NCBI GenBank assembly: GCA_004210455.1
Contig: SEFA01000003.1
Location: 62,001-126,000, forward strand
Direction of reading: 5' to 3'
Origin: Rubrivivax sp.
GTDB lineage: Bacteria; Pseudomonadota; Gammaproteobacteria; Burkholderiales; Burkholderiaceae_C
Length of the DNA stretch: 64,000 nt
The notes under the pieces were generated by a model. It made no database searches and was not told where the DNA came from. It saw only the letters and a program-made list of their open reading frames with translations. The number at the start of each line of letters is the position of its first letter. Position 1 is the stretch's first letter. This document shows, one piece after another, positions 29,507 through 38,113 of the stretch. The position numbers and the translations under genes are program-made.

Positions 29507-29770
29507 TCATTCGCAGTTCGCCAACTCGATGATTGCAAAGCCCTCGCGGGCGATCTCCTCGACGACCGGTTCCGGCGCGATCTCCATGTGGCAGAAGCGG
29601 CACTCTTCAGCCGACAGCTGGTGCGCAGGCAGGCCGCGCGCAGCGAGGTACCTGCGGCCGAAAGCCAGCACCTGTTCCTGCGCGCGGGACGCGTCCGGAA
29701 CGAGGATGTCGAAATGCATCAGGCGGCCGTCGGGGCGGGTGACGTAGGTGTCGAATACGGCGATCTTCAT
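29507..29770 (-). CDS. DUF2024 family protein
   Basis: 87 residues, starting MKIAVFDTYVTR. The family phrases MHFDILVPD, EECRFCHMEIA and FAIIELANCE match DUF2024, small cytosolic proteins of unknown function. Two cysteines in CRFCH could bind metal. It has its own short upstream gap (29771-29919) after the AraC-type gene. Confidence 0.85.
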   Translation of the reverse strand: MKIAVFDTYVTRPDGRLMHFDILVPDASRAQEQVLAFGRRYLAARGLPAHQLSAEECRFCHMEIAPEPVVEEIAREGFAIIELANCE

Positions 29771-29919
29771 GGAGTTCACATCGGGCAAGTTGTCGATGCG
29801 CCAGTGTGGGCGACCGCAGCGCGGGGGACGCCACTGAACGTCCAGCAGCCGCATCAGATCGTCCCTGCAAGCGACCACGTGGCAATCGAGCGTGTTAAGG
29901 CCACCCTCCGAAGCAGGCG

Positions 29920-30849
29920 TCAATTCGCGTCCGTCTTGGAGGGCTCCGCGAGCGCCTGCCGCCACTCGCGCGGCGAGCGCCCGACCCGCTGGGTGAAGAC
30001 GCGCGACAGCGCGGACGCATTCGCATATCCCAGCTGATCGGCGATCTGCTTGATCGAGCGGCCCAGCCGCAGTTGCTCCTGCGCCAGGCTCAGCCGCCAG
30101 TCGGCGAGATACGCGGCCGGCGCCTGCCCCACCAGCTCGCGGAAGCGCGCGGCGAAGGCGCTGCGGGACATGCCGGCGCGCTCGGCCATGCGTTCGAGCG
30201 ACCACGCCTCGCCGGGCGCTTCGTGGACCGCCGCGAGCGCCTGCGCGACCCGCGGGTCCGACAGGCCCGTCACCAGCCCGGGCTGCACGCCTGCCTCCGC
30301 CGGATGGTCGATGAGCCAGCGCAACAGCTGGATCAGCACGACCTCGAACAGGCGGTCCGCCAGCACGCGTTGCCCGCAGCGCACCCGCTCCGTCTCCGAG
30401 AACAGCAGCCGCAGCGACATCTCCAGCCCTTCCACGCGCGCCAGGGGCAGCAGCACCAGCGGCGGCAGCGCGCGCACCAGCGGATTCAACGGACCGCCGT
30501 CGAACTCCAGCTCCGCGCAGGTGAAGTCGGAGCCCTCGCGCGGCGGATTGCGGAACTCGTGCACGATCGGACGCGGATAGAAGAGCAGCGAGGGCTCGTC
30601 CACCCTCAGCTTGCGCGGCAGGCCTGCGCTGGCGGGATGGCGCAACTCCATCTCGCCGCGCTTCATCACATGGAGGAAGCCCCGGCCCGGCAGCGGATCG
30701 AAAGGATTGACCCCGCACAGTGGCCCGACGTGGAACAGCCGCGCGCGAACGCGGAAGTGCTCCAGCAGCGAGGACAGCCGGTCGATCGGCGGAAGCGACG
30801 CCGTCGACCCGGGAGTCGACGGGGCGATGGATGCGGACTTGGCAGCCAT
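29920..30849 (-). CDS. AraC-family transcriptional regulator (cupin_6 type)
   Basis: 309 residues. The N-terminal half is a cupin-like ligand-binding domain (MKRGEMELRH, LLFYPRPIVHEF, CAELEFDGG). The C-terminal ~100 residues hold two helix-turn-helix motifs: WSLERMAERAGMSRSAFAARF, then IKQIADQLGYANASALSRVF with the family ending GRSPREWR. ATG 30849 is favoured. The gene is divergent from the AhpD-like gene at 30993 across 143 bp. This pairing (AraC cupin_6 regulator with a carboxymuconolactone-decarboxylase-type protein) is common and suggests it controls that neighbour. Confidence 0.93.
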   Translation of the reverse strand: MAAKSASIAPSTPGSTASLPPIDRLSSLLEHFRVRARLFHVGPLCGVNPFDPLPGRGFLHVMKRGEMELRHPASAGLPRKLRVDEPSLLFYPRPIVHEFRNPPREGSDFTCAELEFDGGPLNPLVRALPPLVLLPLARVEGLEMSLRLLFSETERVRCGQRVLADRLFEVVLIQLLRWLIDHPAEAGVQPGLVTGLSDPRVAQALAAVHEAPGEAWSLERMAERAGMSRSAFAARFRELVGQAPAAYLADWRLSLAQEQLRLGRSIKQIADQLGYANASALSRVFTQRVGRSPREWRQALAEPSKTDAN

Positions 30850-30992
30850 GGACGTTTGGATGCGTTTGATGGATGAAACGCGGCCAATGCTACTCCTTCG
30901 ACGCTCACACTGACGTCCAGCAGCAGACGAACACCAGACGCTGCCTGACACCCACCACCGATACCCGACATCTACCCTTGAAAGGAAACATC

Positions 30993-31544
30993 ATGTCCAC
31001 CACTTCCCGCGTCGCCCTCGTCGATCCCAAGCAGGCCCAAGGCGACGCCAAGGTCGCGCTCGACCAGATCCAAGCCGCCTTCGGCGCCACGCCGGCGATG
31101 TTCCGCGCCGTGGCCAACTCGCCCGCCGCCATCAAGAGCATGTGGGGCAGCTTCGGCGCCCTGGGCGGCGGCGTGATCCCCGCCAAACTCGGCGAGCAGA
31201 TCGCCGTCGCCATCGCCGATCGCAACGCCTGCGAGTACTGCCTGGCCGCGCACACCGCGCTGGGCCGCAAGGCGGGCGCCACCTCCGACGAGATGGCCGC
31301 CGCGCAGATGGGCGAATCGGCCGATCCCAAGACCGCCGCCGCGCTGCGCTTCGCGCTCAAGGTCGTCAGCGACCGCGCCCAGGTCAACGACGCCGACGTG
31401 CAATCGCTGCGCGATGTCGGCTTCGACGACGGCGCCATCGTCGAGATCCTCGCGCACGTCGCGCTGAACCTGTTCACCAACTATGTGAACGTCGCCTTCG
31501 CGGTGCCGGTCGACTTCCCGTCGGTGAAGCTGCGCCGCGCCTGA
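30993..31544 (+). CDS. Carboxymuconolactone decarboxylase/AhpD-like protein
   Basis: 183 residues. The redox motif is CEYCLAAH (CxxC then His), as in AhpD-type alkylhydroperoxidases and peroxidase-related proteins, within AVAIADRNACEYC. Helices such as KTAAALRFALKVVSDR and EILAHVALNLFTNYVN complete the fold. It probably reduces peroxides or quinone-like electrophiles in the cytosol. GAAAGGA lies before ATG 30993. It is likely regulated by the divergent AraC-family protein. Confidence 0.9.
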   Translation: MSTTSRVALVDPKQAQGDAKVALDQIQAAFGATPAMFRAVANSPAAIKSMWGSFGALGGGVIPAKLGEQIAVAIADRNACEYCLAAHTALGRKAGATSDEMAAAQMGESADPKTAAALRFALKVVSDRAQVNDADVQSLRDVGFDDGAIVEILAHVALNLFTNYVNVAFAVPVDFPSVKLRRA

Positions 31545-31638
31545 CCGCGTATCGCCGACCGGCTCGCGCCCATCGCGGGTCGGTCAGGCTCCGGCAGCAA
31601 CGGGCCGACGTGGCACATCCCTTGCACGGCCGCAGGGC

Positions 31639-32847
31639 ATGCTCCCGCCGACTGCCCTGCCCGCTCCCGTCGCGCCCGTCGATGCCGTCGGCGGCCAGGC
31701 CTCGCCCGACGAGGCCGCGCGTCGTCTCGCGCTGCTGCTGGCCAGCACCGGCGAGGGCATCTTCGGCATCGACATGGACGGGCGATGCACCTTCGTGAAT
31801 CGCGCCGCCTGCGACACGCTGGGCTGGCGCACCGACGAGGTGCTCGGGCGCAACATGCATGCGCTGATCCACCACTCCCATGGCGACGGCAGCGGGTACC
31901 AGGAGTGCGACTGCCCCATCTTCAACGCCTTCCGTCGCGGCGATCCCTGCCGCATCGACGACGAGGTGCTCTGGCGCGCCGACGGCAGCGCCTTCCCGGC
32001 CGAGTACTCCAGCTACCCGCTCTTCGAGCACGGCCAGGTCCAGGGCGCCGTGGTCACCTTCGTCGACATCTCCAAGCGCAGGCAGGCCGAGGAGCAGCTG
32101 CGCGCCAGTCACGACCAGCTCGAACGACGCGTCGCCGAGCGGACCTCGCAGCTGCGCGAACTTGCCCATCACCTCGAAGCCGTCCGCGAGACCGAGCGCA
32201 AGCGCATCGCGCGCGAGATCCACGACGAACTCGGTTCGCTGCTGGTCGCGTTGAAGATGGACCTCAACTGGCTGGAACGCCGCGTCGGCGACAACGCGCA
32301 ACGCGACGCCATGGTGGCGAAGTGCCACCGCATGGGCGGCCTGGTCGACACCGCGGTGGATGCCGTCGGTCGCATCATCACGGACCTGCGCCCCAGCATC
32401 CTCGATCACCAGGGCCTCTGGGCGGCGCTCGAATGGCAGGCGCAGGAGTTCCAGCTCGCCGGCAGCGACGAGCGCGAAGTGCGTTTCCGCATCTTCGTCG
32501 CCGCCGACGTCGTCCCGCCGGAAGGCGGTCTGGCGATCGCGGTCTTCCGCATCTTCCAGGAGGTGCTCTCCAACGTCGCGCGTCACGCGAAGGCCTCGCG
32601 CGTGGACATCCGCATCGACGTCGATGCGCCGCCGCTTCCGGTGCTCTACCTGCAGGTCAGCGACGACGGCGTGGGCGCCCGTGACGAGGCGCTCAACGAC
32701 GCGCGCAGCTACGGCGTGCTCGGCATGCGCGAACGCGCGGCGCAGTTCGGCGGACGGCTCGGCATCGCCAGCGCGCCGGGGCGAGGCACCACGGTGCGGC
32801 TGGTCATGCCGCTGGAAGGTCCATCGCCGGAAGGAATCGCCGCATGA
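31639..32847 (+). CDS. PAS-domain histidine kinase of the NarX/DegS (HisKA_3) type
   Basis: 402 residues, no membrane helix. A PAS domain spans about 28-145 (LASTGEGIFGIDMDGRCTFVN) and includes the cysteine-containing YQECDCPIFNAF region. A coiled coil (about 150-190) leads to HisKA_3 with His195 in REIHDELGSLL, then a HATPase (NVARHAKA, DDGVG, GVLGMRERAAQFGG). The gene overlaps the LuxR-type regulator by 4 bases (ATGA), so they form a cognate pair. The EIHDELG H-box is usual for this class. The signal is unknown. Confidence 0.93.
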   Translation: MLPPTALPAPVAPVDAVGGQASPDEAARRLALLLASTGEGIFGIDMDGRCTFVNRAACDTLGWRTDEVLGRNMHALIHHSHGDGSGYQECDCPIFNAFRRGDPCRIDDEVLWRADGSAFPAEYSSYPLFEHGQVQGAVVTFVDISKRRQAEEQLRASHDQLERRVAERTSQLRELAHHLEAVRETERKRIAREIHDELGSLLVALKMDLNWLERRVGDNAQRDAMVAKCHRMGGLVDTAVDAVGRIITDLRPSILDHQGLWAALEWQAQEFQLAGSDEREVRFRIFVAADVVPPEGGLAIAVFRIFQEVLSNVARHAKASRVDIRIDVDAPPLPVLYLQVSDDGVGARDEALNDARSYGVLGMRERAAQFGGRLGIASAPGRGTTVRLVMPLEGPSPEGIAA

Positions 32848-33509
32848 CCATCCGCGTGCTGATCTGCGACGACCACCGCATCGTGCGCGAGGGCATCAAG
32901 CAGATCCTCGCCGAAGCCAGCGACCTGCGCGTGATGGGCGAGGCCGCCAACGGTCCCGAGGCGATCCAGCAGGTCCGCTTGGGGGCGACGACCGACGCGG
33001 GTCCCGACGTCGTGCTGCTCGACATCGCCATGCCGCAGCGCGACGGGCTCGACATCCTCAAGGCGCTCCGGGGCGAGTTTCCCAAGCTGCCGGTGCTGAT
33101 GCTGTCCACCTATCCGGACCGGCAGTACGCGGTGCGCAGCCTCAAGCTGGGCGCGGCCGGTTACCTCAACAAGAGCGCCGACAGCGAGCAGATGATCGAC
33201 GCCGTGCGCACCGTCGCGCGCGGACGCCGCTTCATCACGCCCAGCGTCGCCGAGCACTTGGCCGCGGCGATCGGTGACGGTGTCGCGGCGGACGACGGTG
33301 TACCGCTGCATGAGGTGCTGTCGCATCGCGAGCACCAGGTCTTCCAGATGCTGGTGGCCGGTCGCAGCGTCGGCGAGATCGCCGAGCAACTCATCCTGTC
33401 CTCCAACACCGTGTCGACCTACCGCGCTCGCATCCTCGAGAAGACCGGTGTGCGCAACGACGTGGAGTTGACGCTCTTTGCCGTGAGGCGCGAGCTCCTC
33501 TCCCCCTGA
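32844..33509 (+). CDS. NarL/FixJ-type response regulator
   Basis: 221 residues. The receiver has the acidic pair CDDH, Asp60 in VVLLDIAMPQ and a Lys in YLNKSAD. The C-terminal LuxR-type helix-turn-helix is LSHREHQVFQMLVAG followed by EIAEQLILSSNTVSTYR. It partners with the kinase whose stop overlaps its start. The cyn operon begins 242 bp downstream on the same strand, so control of that operon is possible but not shown. Confidence 0.95.
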   Translation: MTIRVLICDDHRIVREGIKQILAEASDLRVMGEAANGPEAIQQVRLGATTDAGPDVVLLDIAMPQRDGLDILKALRGEFPKLPVLMLSTYPDRQYAVRSLKLGAAGYLNKSADSEQMIDAVRTVARGRRFITPSVAEHLAAAIGDGVAADDGVPLHEVLSHREHQVFQMLVAGRSVGEIAEQLILSSNTVSTYRARILEKTGVRNDVELTLFAVRRELLSP

Positions 33510-33649
33510 CCTCGGTCCAGGAAAGACACGAGGTCAGCGAATCTCAGTGGGGCCGGAATGGGGCTTGGGGTCCCTGGAGGGGTGCCCCATGCCCCGTGGA
33601 GAGCCCGCGCTTGGCTGAACGAAGTCATGGCCGAGGGCGATCGCGAGGT

Positions 33650-33669
33650 TTGTAGTGCCACCCCTACAA
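33650..33669. promoter_or_regulatory. Inverted repeat upstream of the cyn operon
   Basis: TTGTAG and CTACAA are separated by 8 bases, centred about 92 bp before the cynA start. It could be an operator for the operon. The 242-bp gap also holds ATGGGGC/GCCCCAT half-sites near 33557-33590. Confidence 0.4.
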
Positions 33670-33751
33670 GAGAACCACGCCGCGCACGATGCCGCGAGGG
33701 GTCGTGTTTTCCTAGAGTGGAGTCTTCCGTCCACCGACCTGGAAAGCAGCG

Positions 33752-35164
33752 ATGAGCGACCTCCGACACGACCCTTACGACGCTGATCGGCCGCTGCTGA
33801 TGCGCTGCGCCTGCGGCCGCCACGGCAGCGAGGCGGAGCACGCCCGCCAACTCAACCGTGACCAGGCCGTCTTGACGCTACGGACGCGGGCCGATGCGAT
33901 GGACACGACGGACATCGAAGCCGAATCCAACCAGTTCGTCGAAGCGGCGCTGGTGAAGGCGCTGTTCCCGCAGGATGCGCTGCGGCGACGTTTCCTGCGC
34001 GCGGTCGGCGGCGGCAGCGCGATGGCCGCGATCGGCAGCGTGCTCCCGATCGCGCCGCTGCAGGCGATGGCGCAGGAGCGCGGCGCGCTTGAGAAGAAGG
34101 ATCTCAAGATCGGCTTCATCCCCATCACCTGCGCGACGCCGCTGATCATGGCGCACCCGCTGGGCTTCTACGCCAAGCAGGGACTGAACGTAGAAGTCGT
34201 GAAGACTGCCGGCTGGGCGCTGATCCGCGACAAGATGATCAACAAGGAGTACGACGCCACGCACTTCCTCAGCCCGATGCCGCTGGCCATCAGCCTGGGG
34301 CTGGGCGCGACGGCCACGCCGATGAACGTGGCGACCATCCAGAACACCAACGGCCAGGCCATCACGCTGGCGATGAAGCACAAGGACAGGCGCGATCCGA
34401 AGTCGTGGAAGGGCTTCAAGTTTGCCGTGCCGTTCGAGTACTCGATGCACAACTTCCTGCTGCGCTACTACGTGGCGGAAGCGGGGCTCGATCCAGACCG
34501 TGACATCCAGATCCGCGTCGTGCCGCCGCCGGAGATGGTCGCCAATCTGCGGGCCGGCAACATCGACGGCTTCCTCGGCCCGGATCCGTTCAACCAGCGC
34601 GCCGTTTTCGAGGAAGCCGGCTTCATCCACATCCTGTCGAAGGAACTGTGGAACGGCCATCCCTGCTGCGCCTTCGGCACCAGCACCGAGTTCATCCAGA
34701 AGCATCCGAACACCTTCGCCGCGCTGTACCGCGCGGTGCTGACCTCCGCCGCGATGGCGCGCGAGGCGCGCAACCGCGAGCTCATCGCCAAGGTCATCGC
34801 GCCGCAGGCCTATCTCAACCAGCCGGAGACGGTGATCGCGCAGGTGCTGACCGGCAAGTTCGCGGACGGTCTGGGCAACGTGCGCGTAGTGCCCGACCGC
34901 GCCGACTTCGACCCGATCCCCTGGCAGAGCATGGCCGTGTGGATGCTCACGCAGATGAAGCGCTGGGGTTACCTGAAGGGCGACGTGAACTACAGGCAGA
35001 TCGCGGAGAAGGTCTTCCTGCTCACCGACGCGAAGAAGCAGATGAAGGCGCTCGATCAGGCCGTGCCGGACGGCGCGTATCCGAAGTTCAGCGTCATGGG
35101 CAAGACCTTCGATCCCACGCAGCCCGATGCCTACGTGGCCGGCTTCGCGATCAAGCGCGCGTGA
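33752..35164 (+). CDS. cynA: Cyanate/nitrate-type ABC transporter, substrate-binding protein
   Basis: 470 residues of the NrtA/CmpA family. An unusually long N-region with a Cys-x-Cys motif (MRCACGRHG) is followed by a twin-arginine signal (RRRFLRAVGGGSA, residues about 78-90, cut after AMAQ near 110), as in many family members. The binding lobe has KIGFIPITCATPL, GWALIRDKM, HFLSPMPLAI, PFEYSMHNF and a GFLGPDPFNQRA loop. Nitrate, bicarbonate and cyanate versions share these motifs. Cyanate is preferred because cynS is the last gene of the same operon (cynA-B-D-S). The symbol rests on that context. Confidence 0.85.
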   Translation: MSDLRHDPYDADRPLLMRCACGRHGSEAEHARQLNRDQAVLTLRTRADAMDTTDIEAESNQFVEAALVKALFPQDALRRRFLRAVGGGSAMAAIGSVLPIAPLQAMAQERGALEKKDLKIGFIPITCATPLIMAHPLGFYAKQGLNVEVVKTAGWALIRDKMINKEYDATHFLSPMPLAISLGLGATATPMNVATIQNTNGQAITLAMKHKDRRDPKSWKGFKFAVPFEYSMHNFLLRYYVAEAGLDPDRDIQIRVVPPPEMVANLRAGNIDGFLGPDPFNQRAVFEEAGFIHILSKELWNGHPCCAFGTSTEFIQKHPNTFAALYRAVLTSAAMAREARNRELIAKVIAPQAYLNQPETVIAQVLTGKFADGLGNVRVVPDRADFDPIPWQSMAVWMLTQMKRWGYLKGDVNYRQIAEKVFLLTDAKKQMKALDQAVPDGAYPKFSVMGKTFDPTQPDAYVAGFAIKRA

Positions 35165-35177
35165 GCGGAGATCGTCG

Positions 35178-36077
35178 ATGACTTCGCTGAACGCGCGCGC
35201 TGCCCTGCTCTCGCTGCTGCTCTTCGGGCTGCTGCTGGGCATCTGGCACCTGGCGACGATGAGCACCGGGACCCCCTCGTCCGCGACATCCGCCACGGCA
35301 CCCGCAATGACGCCCGAGCAGATCGAATACGCCAAGCTGATGGGCAAGCCCGTGCCTGCCGACGCCGGCGCAAACACCTCTCCAGTGACGACGAAGAGCG
35401 GCTTCCCGACGCTTGCGCAGATGGGCGCGACGGTGGTGCATCACCTCGCCGATCCGTTCTACGACAAAGGCCCCAACGATAAGGGCATCGGCCTGCAGCT
35501 CGCGTACTCGCTGGGGCGCGTCGCGCTGGGCTACCTGCTCGCGGCGCTCGTCGCGATCCCGCTGGGCTTCGCGATCGGGATGAGCCCGCTGATCCATCGC
35601 GCTCTCGACCCGTTCATCCAGGTGCTCAAGCCGATCTCGCCGCTGGCGTGGATGCCACTGGCGCTCTACACGATCAAGGACTCGGCGGCGAGCGGCATCT
35701 TCGTGATCTTCATCTGCAGCGTGTGGCCGATGCTGATCAACACGGCCTTCGGCGTCGCCGGCGTCCGCAAGGAGTGGCTCAACGTCGCCCGCACGCTGGA
35801 GGTCCGACCGCTGCGCCGCGCGCTCGAGGTCATCCTCCCCGCCGCCGCACCGACCATCCTCACCGGCATGCGCATCAGCATGGGCATCGCCTGGCTGGTG
35901 ATCGTCGCGGCCGAGATGCTGGTCGGCGGCACCGGCATCGGCTACTTCGTCTGGAACGAGTGGAACAACCTCAGCCTGCCCAATGTGGTCTTCGCCATCC
36001 TCGTGATCGGGCTCGTAGGCATGACGCTGGACGGGCTGTTCGCCCGCGCGCAGAAGGCGGTGACGTATGCGGATTGA
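35178..36077 (+). CDS. cynB: Cyanate/nitrate-type ABC transporter, permease
   Basis: 299 residues with one N-terminal membrane helix (LLSLLLFGLLLGIWHLA), a periplasmic insert (about 30-100), then five or so helices of a BPD-type permease. The coupling loop motif EAA...G is visible in RALEVILPAAAPTILTG, and PISPLAWMPLAL is typical of NrtB/CmpB. It starts 13 bp after cynA and overlaps cynD by 11 bp. It would form the inner-membrane channel. Confidence 0.88.
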   Translation: MTSLNARAALLSLLLFGLLLGIWHLATMSTGTPSSATSATAPAMTPEQIEYAKLMGKPVPADAGANTSPVTTKSGFPTLAQMGATVVHHLADPFYDKGPNDKGIGLQLAYSLGRVALGYLLAALVAIPLGFAIGMSPLIHRALDPFIQVLKPISPLAWMPLALYTIKDSAASGIFVIFICSVWPMLINTAFGVAGVRKEWLNVARTLEVRPLRRALEVILPAAAPTILTGMRISMGIAWLVIVAAEMLVGGTGIGYFVWNEWNNLSLPNVVFAILVIGLVGMTLDGLFARAQKAVTYAD

Positions 36078-36918
36078 TCCGATGGAACATGGGGCCGCGG
36101 CGGCGGTCGACACCCAGCCCGACTCGTCGCCCGTGCTGGTCCGTGTCGAAGGCCTGGCCAAGCGTTACGGCGATGTGACCATCTTCGAGGACGTGAACTT
36201 CACGCTGCGTCAAGGCGAGTTCGTCTGCATCGTCGGCCACAGCGGCTGCGGCAAGACGACCATCCTCAACACCCTCGCCGGTCTGGAGCGGGCGAGCGAC
36301 GGCCACGTCATCGTCGATGGCCGCGAGGTCGTCGCACCGGGGCTGGACCGCGGCGTCGTCTTCCAGGGACATGCGTTGATGCCCTGGCTGACGGTGCGGC
36401 AGAACATCGCCTTCGCGGTCCGCAGCAAGTGGCCGGACTGGTCGAGGGCGAAGATCGACGAGCAGGTGCGCAAGTACGTGGCGCTGGTCAGCCTGACGCC
36501 GGCGCTCGACAAGAAGCCGAGCCAGCTCTCCGGCGGCATGAAGCAGCGCGTCGGCATCGCGCGCGCCTTCGCGATCGAGCCGCGCATGCTGTTGCTCGAC
36601 GAGCCCTTCGGCGCGCTGGATGCGCTCACGCGCGGCACCATCCAGGACGAGCTCCTCAAGATCTGCGCCGCCACTCGCCAGACGGTCTTCATGATCACGC
36701 ACGACGTCGACGAAGCCATCCTGCTCGCCGACCGCGTGATGCTGATGTCGAACGGCCCGAATGCGCGGGTCGCGGAGATCGTCGTGAACACGATGGCCCG
36801 CTCGCGCCAGCGCGCCACGCTGCACCACGATCCCCAGTACTACCCGATGCGCAACCACCTCATGGACTTCCTGGTGGAGCGCAGCCATCCCGTCACCCCA
36901 GCAAGGAGCATCCCATGA
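36067..36918 (+). CDS. cynD: Cyanate/nitrate-type ABC transporter, ATP-binding protein
   Basis: 283 residues. Walker A is GHSGCGKTT, the signature LSGGMKQR, Walker B MLLLDEPFGALDA and the switch motif ITHDVDEA. VVFQGHALMPWLTV is the usual Q-loop region of the NrtD/SsuB group. There is no fused binding domain, so it is the NrtD/CmpD type. The start overlaps the permease and its stop overlaps cynS (ATGA), showing translational coupling. Confidence 0.88.
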   Translation: MRIDPMEHGAAAAVDTQPDSSPVLVRVEGLAKRYGDVTIFEDVNFTLRQGEFVCIVGHSGCGKTTILNTLAGLERASDGHVIVDGREVVAPGLDRGVVFQGHALMPWLTVRQNIAFAVRSKWPDWSRAKIDEQVRKYVALVSLTPALDKKPSQLSGGMKQRVGIARAFAIEPRMLLLDEPFGALDALTRGTIQDELLKICAATRQTVFMITHDVDEAILLADRVMLMSNGPNARVAEIVVNTMARSRQRATLHHDPQYYPMRNHLMDFLVERSHPVTPARSIP

Positions 36919-37358
36919 GCCGACTCGACGTCACCGAAAAGATCATCGCCACCAAGGTGGCCAAGGGCCTGAAGTGGTCCGACGTGGCCGAGGCGGTCGG
37001 CCTCAGCAAGGAGTGGGTCACGGCCGGCTGCCTGGGGCAGATGACCTTCGACGACGCGCAGGCCGCGACGCTGGCGGGGATTTTCGACCTCACCGAGGCG
37101 GAGACGCAGTGGCTCAAGGTCGTGCCCTACAAGGGCAGCCTGCCGACGTCGGTGCCGACGGATCCGCTGATCTACCGCTTCTACGAGCTGATCAGCGTCT
37201 ACGGCACGACGTTCAAGGAGCTGATCCACGAAGAGTTCGGCGACGGCATCATGAGCGCGATCGACTTCCGCATGGACCTGCAGCGCGAACCCGATCCGAA
37301 GGGCGATCGCGTCAGCATCGTGATGAGCGGGAAGTTCCTGCCGTACAAGACGTATTGA
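36915..37358 (+). CDS. cynS: Cyanate hydratase (cyanase)
   Basis: 147 residues. Cyanase converts cyanate plus bicarbonate to ammonia and CO2. The catalytic triad is Arg88, Glu91 and Ser114 (YRFYELISVYG and GIMSAIDF), eight positions earlier than in the E. coli enzyme because the N-terminus is shorter. The N-terminal helix-turn-helix-like part has GLKWSDVAEAVGLS and the C-terminus ends GKFLPYKTY. The ATG overlaps the transporter ATPase gene by 4 bases. No carbonic anhydrase (cynT) is present here. It allows growth on, or detoxification of, cyanate. Confidence 0.97.
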   Translation: MSRLDVTEKIIATKVAKGLKWSDVAEAVGLSKEWVTAGCLGQMTFDDAQAATLAGIFDLTEAETQWLKVVPYKGSLPTSVPTDPLIYRFYELISVYGTTFKELIHEEFGDGIMSAIDFRMDLQREPDPKGDRVSIVMSGKFLPYKTY

Positions 37359-37410
37359 GGCAGGTACCGAGTCGGCTTTCTGCCGCGTCGATCCTCCCCC
37401 CTTCGCAGCG

Positions 37411-37896
37411 TCAGTCGGCGCGCAGTGCCGTCATCGTCCCGCGGGCGGTCGATGCCGTCTTTCCCCGCCGTGACACGAGCACAAGTCGGCGCAGCACGTA
37501 ACCCCACGGGATGACCAAGGCAAACGCGGGCGCCGCCAGGAAGATGTAGGTCAGCTCCTCCGCGGAAGAGCCGGACAGCGTGCCGCTCTGCCACAGCGGG
37601 TAGGCCACCACGGCCAGCCACAGCGTCTTGTAGAAGATCATGAACAGCACCACCGGCAGCATCCGCAGCGGATGCAGCAGCCCGAGCAGCGACAGCGTGC
37701 CGTAGGCGGCCCACACGCAGACGGCCATTGCGCGGTACGGTTCCCAGTCGCCCTGATGCTGGAGGATCGAGCTCCAGGCGGTGAACGCCATCAGGCTGCA
37801 CATCAGCAGGTAGATCACGCGCAGGGCGGCGATCTGGACGGGGCGCACGCCGTGGTGACGCGCGGGGTCGCTGGTGAAGAAGGTCTTGAGAGTCAT
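37411..37896 (-). CDS. Integral membrane protein of unknown function
   Basis: I do not recognise the family. 161 residues with about four hydrophobic helices: IAALRVIYLLMCSLMAFTAW, AMAVCVWAAYGTLSLLGLL, MLPVVLFMIFYKTLWLAVV and YIFLAAPAFALVIPWGYVL. The C-terminus is basic and polar. GAGGA precedes ATG 37896. It faces away from the CHASE2-cyclase operon by 217 bp with no gene between them, and converges with the cyn operon. Confidence 0.8.
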   Translation of the reverse strand: MTLKTFFTSDPARHHGVRPVQIAALRVIYLLMCSLMAFTAWSSILQHQGDWEPYRAMAVCVWAAYGTLSLLGLLHPLRMLPVVLFMIFYKTLWLAVVAYPLWQSGTLSGSSAEELTYIFLAAPAFALVIPWGYVLRRLVLVSRRGKTASTARGTMTALRAD

Positions 37897-38113
37897 GGAG
37901 CGGTCCTCGGAGCGTGGTCGTTGTCTTCAGGCCGATCCGGAACCGCAATCGACGCGGAGCCAATGTTCCACGCCGGGCACGTTGCGGCGAGCTGGAGCCG
38001 ATGATCCGCCATCCGGGCGGGATGAAACGCAGTGGGGCTCGACCGTCTGTCACGCCTCACCGGCAGACGCTTGGCGGAATGATCCGCCCAGGAGGCAGTG
38101 GCCTCGAGCCAGG

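Noticed and set aside
33510-33751. NarL heptamer sites controlling the cyn operon
   Set aside because: I found no convincing TACYYMT pairs in the gap; only the TTGTAG/CTACAA repeat stands out.
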